64,000 bases of DNA from an uncultured Acetatifactor sp. (GCA_910578815.1 CAJTSE010000006.1:150172-214171); one strand, 5' to 3'; positions 7,406-16,928 are shown, counted from the first letter of the stretch. Notes: generated from the sequence alone by a model not told the origin. Numbers and translations are program-made.

Positions 7406-8644
7406 TTACAAATTCCTGACGTCTGCGGGCAGCATCACCGTAAAGGTAATGCGTTCATCCTCACTGGCGGCTGTAATGGAGCCTCCGTGAAGTTCTACGA
7501 TCTCCTTGGAAATAGCCAGTCCCAGGCCGGCGCCCCCTGTGGCGGTAGCTCTGGAAGAATCCAGGCGGAAAAACTGTTCGAAAATGCGGTTCAGCTTGTC
7601 CGGCGGGATCGTCCGGCCGTGATTGCTGACCGTGATGCGTACCTGAGGGGTGATGCTTTTAACAGGGACGGCAGTTTCAGCTGCATATTCCGTGGAGGCA
7701 GCTTCATCCCCGTGATCAGCGTGAGCTTTTGGGCATAATGTCAGGGAGAGTAATATTTCTGTGTTCGGATAGCTGTAATTTACAGCGTTGCGAATCAAGT
7801 TATCAAATACCCGCTCCATTTTTGCCGGGTCACAGAGCAGCTCCACATTTGGCTCAATTTCTGTCCGCCAGCTTAAGCTCTTATCCAAAAGAATAGGCAG
7901 AAATTCGCTGGTAATCTGCTCCAGCATTCGGCTTAAATGGATACGTTCCTTTTCCAGAGTCAGGGTGGTCAGGTTAAAACGGGTAATGTCAAAAAATTCG
8001 TTGATCAGATCCTCCAGGCGCATGGCTTTGTCCAAAGCGATACCAGTATAGCGGGCCCTGAATTCCTGGGATAGTTCCGGCTCATCTTTAAGGAGCGTTA
8101 AATATCCGATAATACTGGTTAAAGGCGTTTTCAAATCGTGGGCCAGATAGACCACTAGGTCATTTTTTCGCTGTTCCGCTTCCTTTGCCAGAATAGCGCT
8201 GCGCAGGGCCTGCTCCCTTGCCAGATTCAGATTGTCCTGGATATTCTTCAAAGCAGGAGACAAGACCACGGTCTGGTCTGAGGGTGAGATCAACTGTTCC
8301 GCCGCCGCCACAATTTCATCCAGATAACGCAGGGGTCTGCATATAAAGTGTTTGGTTAAGATAATCCAGCCGCCTACACAGTAAAGAATTACCCAAAAGA
8401 TAAAAGTCTCTCTGACGATCTGGGCAATCCAGAAAAGGATGCTGGAGTTATCATTTGTCAAATAACGGTAATAACTGTAAAGCGTCAAAGCCATCATCAT
8501 CAAAGCGGCTGATATTGCAAAAAACAGGATCAGGGAAAAAGCATACTGCATAATGGCTTGTGTAGCGGCCTGCCTGCTGTCCTCGCTCAAAGGCCGGCGA
8601 TTGCTTTTCGGCTTGTTTTTTTGGCGAAAAATAATTTTATTCAA
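7406..8644 (-). CDS. vanS: Sensor histidine kinase VanS
   Basis: This 412-residue kinase has two transmembrane helices (about residues 34-56 and 76-98) with a short external loop, then a HAMP-like linker. The dimerisation domain carries the phosphorylated His169 in YLAHDLKTPLTS, which matches VanS kinases closely. The HATPase domain has the N box (NLIRNAVNYS) and a GAGLGLAI glycine box. A low-complexity stretch around residues 315-330 is inserted within the ATPase domain. It overlaps vanR by 8 bp, so the two are co-translated. It is expected to phosphorylate VanR in response to glycopeptides or the damage they cause. Confidence 0.92.
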   Translation of the reverse strand: MNKIIFRQKNKPKSNRRPLSEDSRQAATQAIMQYAFSLILFFAISAALMMMALTLYSYYRYLTNDNSSILFWIAQIVRETFIFWVILYCVGGWIILTKHFICRPLRYLDEIVAAAEQLISPSDQTVVLSPALKNIQDNLNLAREQALRSAILAKEAEQRKNDLVVYLAHDLKTPLTSIIGYLTLLKDEPELSQEFRARYTGIALDKAMRLEDLINEFFDITRFNLTTLTLEKERIHLSRMLEQITSEFLPILLDKSLSWRTEIEPNVELLCDPAKMERVFDNLIRNAVNYSYPNTEILLSLTLCPKAHADHGDEAASTEYAAETAVPVKSITPQVRITVSNHGRTIPPDKLNRIFEQFFRLDSSRATATGGAGLGLAISKEIVELHGGSITAASEDERITFTVMLPADVRNL

Positions 8645-9326
8645 TGGTGTATCCTACCCCCCAAACGGTTTTTACGTATTTTGGTTTTCTTGCGGGTTCA
8701 TCCATTTTTTCCCGCAGCCTTGCAATATGGGTCATAACGGTATTATTGCTGTCCAGATAAGCCTCCCCCCAGACGGCAGAAAAAAGCTCTTCGGAGGTGA
8801 CAACGTTTCCCCGGTGTTCGCAAAGGTGCCAGAGTATATTGAATTCAAGGGGAGTTAAAGCCAGCTCTTTTCCGTTTAAGGTGCATTTGTGACTGCTTTT
8901 GGAAATATAAAGCCCTCTTATATCAATTTCCTGTCCTGCCGCAGGACAGCCGGGCACATTATAACGCGTATAACGCCGAAGCTGGGTTTTCACCCGCGCG
9001 ATCAGCTCCAAAGGGTTAAAAGGCTTGGTGATATAATCATCCGCCCCCAGGGTGAGCCCGGTAATCTTGTCCATGTCTTCAACTTTCGCCGTCAGCATAA
9101 TAATGGGAAAGAGATACTTTTCCCGGATCCTTCTGCAGAGGGCGAAACCATCCATGTCCGGCAGCATCACATCAAGGATGGCAAGATCCGTCTCTCTTTC
9201 GTCCACACATGCCAGCGCATCCAGCGCGTTATAAAATTTGTATACCTCATAGCCTTCGTTTTGCAGGTAGACTTCCACTAAATCCGCAATTTCCGTTTCA
9301 TCGTCTACAATCAGTATTTTTTCCAT
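8637..9326 (-). CDS. vanR: Response regulator VanR (OmpR/PhoB family)
   Basis: This 229-residue regulator has a receiver domain with an acidic pocket (VDDE near residue 8), phospho-acceptor Asp52 in LAILDVMLPDMDG and the switch lysine in ITKPFNP. A winged-helix DNA-binding domain fills the C-terminal half (ending VKTVWGVGYTIE). The ATG at 9326 is preferred; an adjacent TTG at 9329 is in frame and equally close to AAGGAG, so the first residue is uncertain. It leads the van cluster and is transcribed divergently from a second two-component system 120 bp away. Confidence 0.92.
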   Translation of the reverse strand: MEKILIVDDETEIADLVEVYLQNEGYEVYKFYNALDALACVDERETDLAILDVMLPDMDGFALCRRIREKYLFPIIMLTAKVEDMDKITGLTLGADDYITKPFNPLELIARVKTQLRRYTRYNVPGCPAAGQEIDIRGLYISKSSHKCTLNGKELALTPLEFNILWHLCEHRGNVVTSEELFSAVWGEAYLDSNNTVMTHIARLREKMDEPARKPKYVKTVWGVGYTIE

Positions 9327-9369
9327 CAAAGCCGGGCTCCTTTCCTACTAAGTTTAGATTTTTTTAATG

Positions 9370-9417
9370 ATTATATTTCTTTCACTTTACACTTTTTTAC
9401 AGGAAGCATGATATAAT
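9370..9417. promoter_or_regulatory. Divergent promoter region between vanR and the second kinase
   Basis: Plus strand: an extended -10, TGaTATAAT (TATAAT at 9412-9417), without a good -35. It is preceded by two TTTACA half-sites (9386-9391 and 9396-9401) exactly 10 bp apart. Minus strand: TATAAT at 9370-9375 drives vanR, also without a good -35. The 10-bp direct repeat is the usual footprint of OmpR-family regulators. Confidence 0.6.
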
Positions 9418-9449
9418 ATAGCTACTTTATTAGTATATAGGGGAAAGTC

Positions 9450-10919
9450 ATGAAATTCAAGACAAGACTTCGGGTTACATTTATAACCATTATACTTCTG
9501 CCCCTGTTTTTGACGGCCATCGCCTTTTGCGCAATCGGTCTGTATCTGACAAGCGTACAAAGAGGGCTGCCCGTAGCGGAATTAAGCTACGAAAACATGC
9601 AGGAGCTGATGGAGGCTACAGACAAGGCATTTACCGTGTTGAAGGAGCAGACCCGGACGGATGCTTCCAAATTGTCGGACAAGGCTTATCTGCATCGGAT
9701 CAACACGGAGATTGCCAGAAGGTCTACAGATATTATCGTACGTAAGGGAAGAGGCTTATATTATGCCGGCAATGTAGAAGAGGCACAGGCTATTCTGCCT
9801 GTTCTGCCGGATTACGGAGATGCGGATCTTTCTGAAGAGTCAGGCATTTATTATGGCGAATTTAACCGCTTTGTCAAGCAGCTGGATTTCCTTTTCCCGG
9901 ACGGAGAAGAGGGCAGCGTTTTCGTGGTGACGAAGGCAAATGCGCTGATCTCAAGGCATTTGCTGGTGGATATGTTTGTGGCAATTTTCCTAATTCTGAT
10001 CTTTACCGGTCTTATGCTGACCAGGTGGATACACAAGGGGGTATTTCATCCCGTTACTGAGCTGAATACGGCAATGCGGGAGATCAAGGAAGGGAACTTT
10101 GAGTATGCGCTGGAAACCGGTATCAAGGGTGAAATCGGAGATTTGTACCATAATTACGAGGATATGCGCCTAAGACTGAAGGAATCCACCGAGGAAAACA
10201 GGGAGAACGAAAAGCAGAACAGAGAGCTGATCAGCAATATTTCCCATGATCTGAAAACGCCGATTACGGCTATTAAGGGTTATGTGGAGGGAATCATGGA
10301 CGGCGTGGCAGATACGCCGGAAAAGATGGACAAATATATAAAAACCATCTATAACAAAGCCAATGACATGGAGCGCCTGATCAATGAGCTGACCTATTAT
10401 TCCGGTATTGACAACAACAGGATTCCTTATAATTTTCACCGGATCAACGTGGCGGACTATTTTGGAGATTGCGTGGAAGAGGTAGGGATGGACCTGGAGC
10501 AGCGAGGGATAGAGTTAAACTACTCCAATCTTGCCGATCCCTGTACAGTGGTGATTGCCGATCCGGAGCAGATGAAGAAAGTTATCAACAATATTATCAG
10601 CAACAGCGTAAAGTATATGGACAAGTCACAGGGAGTGATTGACATTCGGATTTTGGACGAGGCTGATTCCATCCGCATTGAGATCGAAGATAACGGAAAA
10701 GGAATTGCTCAGAAAGATCTGGGCAGAATATTCGAAAGGTTTTACAGGACGGATGCTTCCCGTAATTCGGCTCAGGGAGGAAGCGGCATCGGCCTGTCCA
10801 TCGTAAAAAAGATTATAGAAGATCACGGCGGCTATATCTGGGCCACCGGCAGGGAAGGCGAAGGGACCTGCATTCATTTTGTACTGAGAAAATATATTGA
10901 GCTGCAATCGGAAATTTAG
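9450..10919 (+). CDS. Sensor histidine kinase (HAMP, HisKA, HATPase)
   Basis: This 489-residue membrane kinase has a first helix at about residues 10-32, an extracellular sensor domain of about 135 residues, a second helix near 171-193, and then a HAMP linker. The phosphorylated residue is His266 in SNISHDLKTPIT. The HATPase domain has NIISNSVKYM, DNGKGI and GSGIGLSI boxes. The external domain does not resemble a sensor I can name. It precedes its response regulator, the reverse of the usual order, and is divergent from vanR. It may respond to envelope stress, but the stimulus cannot be read from the sequence. Confidence 0.9.
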   Translation: MKFKTRLRVTFITIILLPLFLTAIAFCAIGLYLTSVQRGLPVAELSYENMQELMEATDKAFTVLKEQTRTDASKLSDKAYLHRINTEIARRSTDIIVRKGRGLYYAGNVEEAQAILPVLPDYGDADLSEESGIYYGEFNRFVKQLDFLFPDGEEGSVFVVTKANALISRHLLVDMFVAIFLILIFTGLMLTRWIHKGVFHPVTELNTAMREIKEGNFEYALETGIKGEIGDLYHNYEDMRLRLKESTEENRENEKQNRELISNISHDLKTPITAIKGYVEGIMDGVADTPEKMDKYIKTIYNKANDMERLINELTYYSGIDNNRIPYNFHRINVADYFGDCVEEVGMDLEQRGIELNYSNLADPCTVVIADPEQMKKVINNIISNSVKYMDKSQGVIDIRILDEADSIRIEIEDNGKGIAQKDLGRIFERFYRTDASRNSAQGGSGIGLSIVKKIIEDHGGYIWATGREGEGTCIHFVLRKYIELQSEI

Positions 10920-10972
10920 TGTAAAAGTCGGCTTGCCGATTTAAGAATTTGAGATCAGAATGGAGGCTGAAA

Positions 10973-11665
10973 ATGAGCAGAATCTTAATTATTGAGGACG
11001 AGGTTGCAATCGCGGATCTGGAGAAGGATTATTTGGAGCTGTCGGATTTTAAGGTGGACATATGCAATAACGGGGATGAGGGCCTGACCACCGCACTTTC
11101 AGGAGAGTATGATCTTGTCATTCTGGATTTGATGCTTCCCGGAATCGACGGCTTTGAGGTCTGCCGCAGGATCCGGGAGGAAAAGAATCTGCCTATAATC
11201 ATGGTGTCGGCCAAGAAGGATGACATTGATAAGATCCGGGGCCTGGGTCTGGGTGCGGATGATTATATGACCAAGCCTTTCAGCCCCAGCGAGCTGGTGG
11301 CGCGCGTGAAAGCCCATATGGCTCGATATGAGCGGCTGGTAGGCACCAATCAAAAGCCCCAGAACGATATTGTGGAGATTCGGGGAATCCGTATTGATAA
11401 GACAGCCCGGCGGGTATATGTGGACGGAGTGGAGAAAACCTTTACCACCAAGGAGTTTGACCTGCTGACATTTCTGGCAGAGAATCCCAACCACGTATAT
11501 ACAAAGGAAGAGCTGTTTCGGGAAATCTGGGACATGGATTCCATCGGGGATATTGCTACCGTCACGGTGCATATCAAGAAGATTCGGGAGAAGATTGAGG
11601 CGGACACTGCAAAGCCTCAATATATCGAAACGATCTGGGGTGTGGGCTATCGGTTTAAAGTATAA
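10973..11665 (+). CDS. Response regulator (OmpR/PhoB family)
   Basis: This 230-residue protein has a receiver domain with phospho-acceptor Asp52 (VILDLMLPGIDG) and lysine in MTKPFSP, followed by a winged-helix DNA-binding domain ending TIWGVGYRFKV. The ATG at 10973 is chosen over an upstream in-frame Met because ATGGAGG lies 7 bp before it. It follows its partner kinase after 53 bp, a gap holding a small hairpin (AAGTCGG / CCGATTT). It belongs to the same family as VanR, so cross-regulation at the shared divergent promoter region is possible. Confidence 0.9.
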   Translation: MSRILIIEDEVAIADLEKDYLELSDFKVDICNNGDEGLTTALSGEYDLVILDLMLPGIDGFEVCRRIREEKNLPIIMVSAKKDDIDKIRGLGLGADDYMTKPFSPSELVARVKAHMARYERLVGTNQKPQNDIVEIRGIRIDKTARRVYVDGVEKTFTTKEFDLLTFLAENPNHVYTKEELFREIWDMDSIGDIATVTVHIKKIREKIEADTAKPQYIETIWGVGYRFKV

Positions 11666-11796
11666 AAAAGAATTTCTTTCATAATTTTTTTGTTTTTTCT
11701 CTTTTATTTTTTCAGGAGATAAAGATATACTGACCCTGTACAGGCGGGACTGCCGAAAAAATGCTTCGGCGGCCGCCGGGAAAGGCAGGGGGTATT

Positions 11797-12918
11797 ATGA
11801 ATGTTTTGATTTTGACGGGGAAATTCGGCATGGGACATTTAGCTGCAGCTTGTTCTCTGCGGCAGCAGCTGTTGCAAGGATTTCCCAATGCGGCCGTTAC
11901 GGTGGAAGATTTTCCCGCTTATGTGCTGCCGAATGCTTCGGCAGCGATCTATAAAATCTTTGATCTGGTGGTAACTCACGGAAGTCACTTATTTAATACC
12001 TACTATAAGCTTACGGCATTGGGACATGCCGATGCCCGTCCGCCTATGGAAGGTCTGTTTCTGGATAAATTGGCAGAGCTTTTGGAAATGCGCCGCCCGG
12101 ATGTGGTAATCGCTACCCATCCCCTGTGCGCCCAGATTGTGTCGCGGCTGAAAGAAGAGGTAGTCCGGAAGGAAAATCGCTGTCTGGATCTGCCGCTGAT
12201 CACCTGCATTACGGATGTTTCCTCCCACCCTGAATGGATCAACCGCAATACGGATTGTTATTTGGTTCCCAGCAGTGAGGTGGGAAGAAACCTGGAGCAA
12301 AAGGGGGTTTCTGCTGCCAGGATCTGTGTTACAGGAATCCCTGTGAGGGAAGAATTCCGCAGGCTGGCAGAAAAAAGGGCGGCAATCAATCCGGAAAATA
12401 GAAAGGGGACGGAACTATTAATAATGGGGGGCGGGCTGGGATTGCTGCCTGGGAACCGGAGCTTTTATGATGCTTTACACAGAATTCCGAATGTTCATAT
12501 TACGGTCATTACGGGACATAATGAAAAGCTGTTTCGAAAACTGGCTGGCTGCTGGGAAAATGTTCAGTTATTGGGCTATGTGGACAGAGTCTGGGAGTAT
12601 CTTATGACAGCTGACATGATTGTCACAAAACCAGGAGGCATTACACTTTTTGAAAGTATTTATGCAAAAGTGCCAATTTTTGTGTGGCCCCCTTCTCTTT
12701 GTCAGGAATGCAGCAATGCCCGATGGATTTTGGAGCAGGGGATTGGCTGGGTGGCAGAACGCAAGGATTGTGCGGAGGACATTCGGAAGATTCTGACGGA
12801 CAAAATGAGCCTGGTTCGGGCGGCAGCTTGTATGGAACAGGTGCAGCGGCAGCTGGAGGCGGAGGCGGTAAGCCGTCTGATGGAGGTAATTGCCGCTTCC
12901 CAGGAGGTGGCGGCATGA
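11797..12918 (+). CDS. Processive diacylglycerol glycosyltransferase-like protein (MGDG synthase family)
   Basis: This 373-residue protein fits the family that transfers sugars from UDP-glucose or UDP-galactose to diacylglycerol at the inner face of the membrane. The N-terminal TGKFGMGHLAAA loop and long acceptor-domain helix are typical of MGDG synthase/UgtP proteins. The C-terminal GT28-like domain has the nucleotide-binding GGGLGLLPG and the KPGGITLFE motif. The ATG at 11797 has AGGGGG just upstream; an earlier in-frame ATG lacks a site. Its stop overlaps the start of the membrane protein that follows, so the two probably act together in glycolipid synthesis or export (inference). Confidence 0.82.
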   Translation: MNVLILTGKFGMGHLAAACSLRQQLLQGFPNAAVTVEDFPAYVLPNASAAIYKIFDLVVTHGSHLFNTYYKLTALGHADARPPMEGLFLDKLAELLEMRRPDVVIATHPLCAQIVSRLKEEVVRKENRCLDLPLITCITDVSSHPEWINRNTDCYLVPSSEVGRNLEQKGVSAARICVTGIPVREEFRRLAEKRAAINPENRKGTELLIMGGGLGLLPGNRSFYDALHRIPNVHITVITGHNEKLFRKLAGCWENVQLLGYVDRVWEYLMTADMIVTKPGGITLFESIYAKVPIFVWPPSLCQECSNARWILEQGIGWVAERKDCAEDIRKILTDKMSLVRAAACMEQVQRQLEAEAVSRLMEVIAASQEVAA

Positions 12919-14021
12919 TGCAGGGAAAGAAGACCGGTCTGGGAATACTGTTTCTGCTGGCGCTGATGGCAGTAACGGGCGGGATCTTGCTGAAAGGGCA
13001 GCCCATAAGTATTCTGCTGGCAAATTTGAAGCATTTAAATCCCTGGCTGCTGCTGCCGGGGCTGGCTATGATGTTTGGCTATGTGGGGTGCGAGGCTGTA
13101 TGTACCCGGCAGATTTTAAGACATCTGGGACACAGGACCTCCCTGCGACATTGTCTGGGCTACTCCTTTGTCGGATTTTATGTCAGCTCTGTTACGCCGT
13201 CTGCCACCGGCGGACAGCCGGCACAAATATGGTATATGAGTAAGGACGGCATTCCGGTGGCTCACGGTGCGTTGAATATGATGTTGATTGCCTCCTGCTA
13301 TCAGACAGCGGCATTGCTTTGGGGGGCAGGAGCATGGCTGCTTCTTCCTTCGGTCCGGGCGGCGGTAGAGGGAGGATTGGGCTTGTTCCTGCTATGCGGT
13401 GCGGTCATAATGCTGCTGTTGACATTTGGAATGGTGATATTTATGTTTCTGCCGGGACCTGCACGGAGGATTAGTGAGGGGCTGCTCAAAATACTGACCC
13501 GTGTGAAAATCCTGCGAGACCGGGAAGCGGCGGAAAGCAGGCTGGATAAGATACTGCAGGATTACAGGGCAGGGGCAGACTGTGTGAAGCACAATCCCTG
13601 GCTGGCGGTAAGGGTGCTGTTGCTATGTCTGCTGCAGCAAGGGCTGCTGTTTTCCGTGCCCTGGACGGTGTACCTTGCATTCGGCTTGACCGGGACCGGC
13701 TGGATAGAAATGGCGGGGCTTCAGGCACTGCTGACCCTGGCGGTATGCAATTTGCCCCTGCCGGGGGCAGTGGGGGCTGCGGAGGGAGGATTTGTGAAAG
13801 CTTTTGCAGGGGTGTTTGGACCGGGTCTGGTGACGCCTGCCATGCTTGTGTCCAGAGGCATCAGCTTTTATGCTTTTTTGGCCATCAGCTTTTGTGCGGC
13901 GGCAGCCGTTCATCTGCGCGTCCGCAGAGAGAGCAGGTCAAAGGCCTTGCAGGAGATCATTTTAAGCAGTAAAGGGCAGCCCCGCGTAAAGGCGCTGGAA
14001 AAGTATTTGAATACTCGTTGA
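12915..14021 (+). CDS. Flippase-like membrane protein (LPG synthase membrane-domain family)
   Basis: This protein of about 368 residues has eight or so hydrophobic helices and no soluble catalytic domain. The segment SVTPSATGGQPAQIWYM and the later PLPGAVGAAEGGF loop are the conserved motifs of the UPF0104/AglD2/MprF membrane domain, a family linked to moving lipids or glycolipids across the membrane. GGAGGTGG precedes a double ATG at 12915/12918, and the first overlaps the glycosyltransferase stop as ATGA. The C terminus is basic. With the upstream glycosyltransferase it may form a glycolipid synthesis and translocation unit. Confidence 0.8.
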   Translation: MMQGKKTGLGILFLLALMAVTGGILLKGQPISILLANLKHLNPWLLLPGLAMMFGYVGCEAVCTRQILRHLGHRTSLRHCLGYSFVGFYVSSVTPSATGGQPAQIWYMSKDGIPVAHGALNMMLIASCYQTAALLWGAGAWLLLPSVRAAVEGGLGLFLLCGAVIMLLLTFGMVIFMFLPGPARRISEGLLKILTRVKILRDREAAESRLDKILQDYRAGADCVKHNPWLAVRVLLLCLLQQGLLFSVPWTVYLAFGLTGTGWIEMAGLQALLTLAVCNLPLPGAVGAAEGGFVKAFAGVFGPGLVTPAMLVSRGISFYAFLAISFCAAAAVHLRVRRESRSKALQEIILSSKGQPRVKALEKYLNTR

Positions 14022-14073
14022 CTTCCCGGAGATTTTATGAAAGAATGAAAGAAGTTAAGAGAGGTTGGATCAG

Positions 14074-15633
14074 ATGCTTCCGGAAGCTTTTTTAAACAGA
14101 ATGAGACAGATGCTGGGAAGTGAATATGAGGAATTTTTGTCAGCCCTTGAAGGGGAAAGGCATCAGGCCCTGCGCCTGAATTCTTTAAAGAGGGGGAAGC
14201 AGGGAGAAACGGCGGCTCAAGCCTTCGGGGAGGTGCCGAAATGCGGCCGTCCGGAAGAGCTAAGGCGGGTGTCGGTATGCGGCCGGCCGGAAGAATTTGA
14301 GCGGTTTAGAGGTCGGTTGACACCGGTGCCCTGGGCGGAGAACGGCTATTATTATGAAGCTGGTCTGCAGCCGGGGAAGCATCCCTATCATGAGGCGGGC
14401 TTATACTATATTCAGGAGCCCAGTGCTATGGTGCCGGCAGAGCTTTTGCAGGTAAAGCCGGGAGAGCGGGTGCTGGATCTTTGTGCAGCGCCCGGAGGAA
14501 AAAGCACACAGCTGGCGGCAAAGCTGGAAGGAAGGGGATTACTATTATGCAATGAGATCCATCCGGCCAGGGCGAAAATATTGTCGGAAAATGTAGAACG
14601 CATGGGGATTCGAAATGCCTGTGTGACGAACGAGACCCCTGAGAAGCTGTGCCGCGTATTTTCGAAATATTTCGACAAAATTCTGGTAGACGCGCCATGC
14701 TCCGGCGAGGGGATGTTTCGTAAAAACGAGGCAGCCTGTGAGGAATGGAGTCCGGAAAATGTGATGCTGTGTGCGGACAGACAGGATGAAATCCTGGACT
14801 GCGCCGCACAGATGCTGCGCGGTGGAGGCAGGCTGGTATATTCTACCTGTACCTTTTCGGAAGAGGAAAACGAAGGCAGCGTGGAGCGGTTTTTAAAAAG
14901 GCATCCGGATTTCAGAGTAGTGCCGGCAGAGTTCGAAAAGGAGAGATTGACCGGTGGTGAGAGCAGGCTGGCGGGAATGATAAGGCTTATGCCCCATAAG
15001 GTCAGGGGCGAGGGACATTTTGCGGCGGTCCTGGAGAGGGAGAGCGCGGCTTCTGCGGTAGAGGGAAGGAATACGGTTCACGGGGCGGAAGAGAAAAATG
15101 CTGCTCCCCCGGCACAGGGAAAGGGTCCGGCGGCAGGCGGTGCAAATGCCGGTTTTAGACAGCCTTCCAAGCAGGAGCTTGGGGATTATCTGTCCTTTTG
15201 CAGGGAGAATTTAACATATGTTCCGGGGGCCGGAAGCGAATACGGGACGGGACCGGGAGTTGAGGACGAGGCTGAGTATATCCGATTTGGTGACAATCTT
15301 TATCTTGTACCCAAAGAACTGCCGGATATGAGAGGCATAAAGATTTTACGACCGGGTCTGCATTTGGGAGAACTGAAAAAGAATCGTTTTGAGCCCGCAC
15401 ACGCATTGGCACTGGCTCTTTCGCCGGATGAGGCGGTACATGTTCTTAATTTGAAGGGGTCTGATCCGTCCGTCTGTGCTTATTTAAATGGCCAAACCCT
15501 TTCAGCGGCAGGGGAGAAAGGATGGTATCTGATCTGTGTGGACGGATTTTCGCTGGGCTGGGGAAAGCTGGCAGGGGGAATGGTAAAAAACCATTACCCC
15601 AGGGGACTGCGCCGCAATTTTGCCCCATTTTAA
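14074..15633 (+). CDS. 16S rRNA m5C methyltransferase, RsmF/NOL1-NOP2-Sun family
   Basis: This protein of about 519 residues methylates cytosine in rRNA with S-adenosylmethionine. It has the AdoMet motif VLDLCAAPGGKST, the DAPCSGEGMFRK motif IV and the STCTFSEEENE motif VI with the two conserved cysteines of this family. A C-terminal RsmF-type extension (roughly residues 365-519) follows a poorly conserved Ala/Gly-rich linker near residues 325-365. The ATG at 14074 is chosen because AGAGAGG lies 9 bp upstream; a TTG three codons earlier would have no spacing from that site. It converges on the next gene with only 7 bp between stops. Confidence 0.9.
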   Translation: MLPEAFLNRMRQMLGSEYEEFLSALEGERHQALRLNSLKRGKQGETAAQAFGEVPKCGRPEELRRVSVCGRPEEFERFRGRLTPVPWAENGYYYEAGLQPGKHPYHEAGLYYIQEPSAMVPAELLQVKPGERVLDLCAAPGGKSTQLAAKLEGRGLLLCNEIHPARAKILSENVERMGIRNACVTNETPEKLCRVFSKYFDKILVDAPCSGEGMFRKNEAACEEWSPENVMLCADRQDEILDCAAQMLRGGGRLVYSTCTFSEEENEGSVERFLKRHPDFRVVPAEFEKERLTGGESRLAGMIRLMPHKVRGEGHFAAVLERESAASAVEGRNTVHGAEEKNAAPPAQGKGPAAGGANAGFRQPSKQELGDYLSFCRENLTYVPGAGSEYGTGPGVEDEAEYIRFGDNLYLVPKELPDMRGIKILRPGLHLGELKKNRFEPAHALALALSPDEAVHVLNLKGSDPSVCAYLNGQTLSAAGEKGWYLICVDGFSLGWGKLAGGMVKNHYPRGLRRNFAPF

Positions 15634-15640
15634 ATCTTTG

Positions 15641-16861
15641 CTAGTGAAATACTCCTCCCTGTAACAGAACACGAAAATAATCAAATCCGCAGATCAGGTG
15701 CAGGGCATATATTGTCCACTGGACGCCCAGCTGCCATATGGGCTGTCTATGCTGCAAGGTATTTTTGGCAAGAACGGCCAGACTGGAAAGGTAAGTAAAG
15801 AACAGACCGTACATATATCCCCAGGAAAAGTTCACATGGGCAAGCCGGGTTCCCTTTTCATATAAAAAGAGCAGCATCAGCAGTGCCGCCAAAAAGAACT
15901 GCCAGGCGAATTTCAGCAGATTTGGGAATTGTTTCTGCAGCAGGCTGAACAGGAGAACCGTCAGGGGAAAAGCTGTTCCCAGTAAAATAGACCATGGAAT
16001 ATTGTCTGTTACCTGGGACCAGGCTTTCAGAAAACCAAATCCAATCCCGCTGCCGGAGCTGCTGTCGGGCCGGAAAACACTTCCAAACTGGTATAACAAT
16101 ACCAGAAAAGTAGGAATAAACCAGATGCCCATCCGGAAAAATGCTTTGATTCCCTGAAAGCGGCTGCGGCAAAGCCGCCATAACATAATGATGCCGGCAG
16201 TGCTGACCAGCACCAGAGTAAAGCTGGGTTTTGCCAGCGTAGCGAGCAGCAGGGAAATGGAGAAGCCAAGATATTTAGGGTGAAACCGGCGGTCTTCTTT
16301 CTCATAAAAGGTCAGAATATCCACAAACAGGAAAAAGGCAGGAACAGAAAAAGCACGGGAAGCCAGATAAGTAGCATTATGATAAGGATTTGGAGTGAAG
16401 GTTCCCAGATAACGATAAAGAAATCCCTCGCCCAGTTCATGATAGCGGCCAAGGTAGGTGAGCGGGAAAAGCATGGATACAAAAAGGAGTGAAAAAACCA
16501 GCAGGCTTGAGAGGATACCTCTTTTAAGGGATTTCGTATCCCGTACCTCCAGCAGGCAGTCAAAACAATATTTAAGGGCAAAGGGAGTCAGCCCGTTCAG
16601 CAGGGTAACGGCGATTGCCATGGCGTGCTGCGGCGTGGTAAAGGGCATGAACAATTTTCCGGTCAGGAACAATATAGGATAGGGAAAATCAAAGCCGCTG
16701 TATAGTCCCTGCATTTCCTGAAGATAGGATTGAATATCAGAGGGGTATTTTCCGCCGTAGTTTACGGTCTGGCGGTGAAAAAGAAACAGAGTCACAATAA
16801 GATAAGCGAACAGCATAAGCAGAAAAATAATACTATTTTGTAAGGATAAATTTTTTTTCAC
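15641..16861 (-). CDS. Polytopic membrane protein, possible GT-C-type glycosyltransferase
   Basis: I do not recognise a specific family for this 406-residue protein. It has about ten hydrophobic helices. An acidic residue in the first external loop (GGKYPSDIQSYLQEM) is the kind of feature seen in GT-C fold glycosyltransferases, but this is suggestive only. Translation most likely starts at a GTG at 16861, 8 bp after AGGAGG; an upstream in-frame GTG has no site. It stands alone with its own strong promoter. Confidence 0.65.
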   Translation of the reverse strand: MKKNLSLQNSIIFLLMLFAYLIVTLFLFHRQTVNYGGKYPSDIQSYLQEMQGLYSGFDFPYPILFLTGKLFMPFTTPQHAMAIAVTLLNGLTPFALKYCFDCLLEVRDTKSLKRGILSSLLVFSLLFVSMLFPLTYLGRYHELGEGFLYRYLGTFTPNPYHNATYLASRAFSVPAFFLFVDILTFYEKEDRRFHPKYLGFSISLLLATLAKPSFTLVLVSTAGIIMLWRLCRSRFQGIKAFFRMGIWFIPTFLVLLYQFGSVFRPDSSSGSGIGFGFLKAWSQVTDNIPWSILLGTAFPLTVLLFSLLQKQFPNLLKFAWQFFLAALLMLLFLYEKGTRLAHVNFSWGYMYGLFFTYLSSLAVLAKNTLQHRQPIWQLGVQWTIYALHLICGFDYFRVLLQGGVFH

Positions 16862-16892
16862 GGTTTTTACCTCCTGTCCGCACACTTCCTAT

Positions 16893-16921
16893 ATTATAGC
16901 AAACATACATGACGCTGCCAA
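16893..16921 (-). promoter_or_regulatory. Promoter of the polytopic membrane protein gene
   Basis: The minus strand shows TTGGCA (16916-16921), a 17-bp spacer and TATAAT (16893-16898) with an extended -10 TG. This is near consensus for the vegetative sigma factor. Confidence 0.8.
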
Positions 16922-16928
16922 GCTAAAA

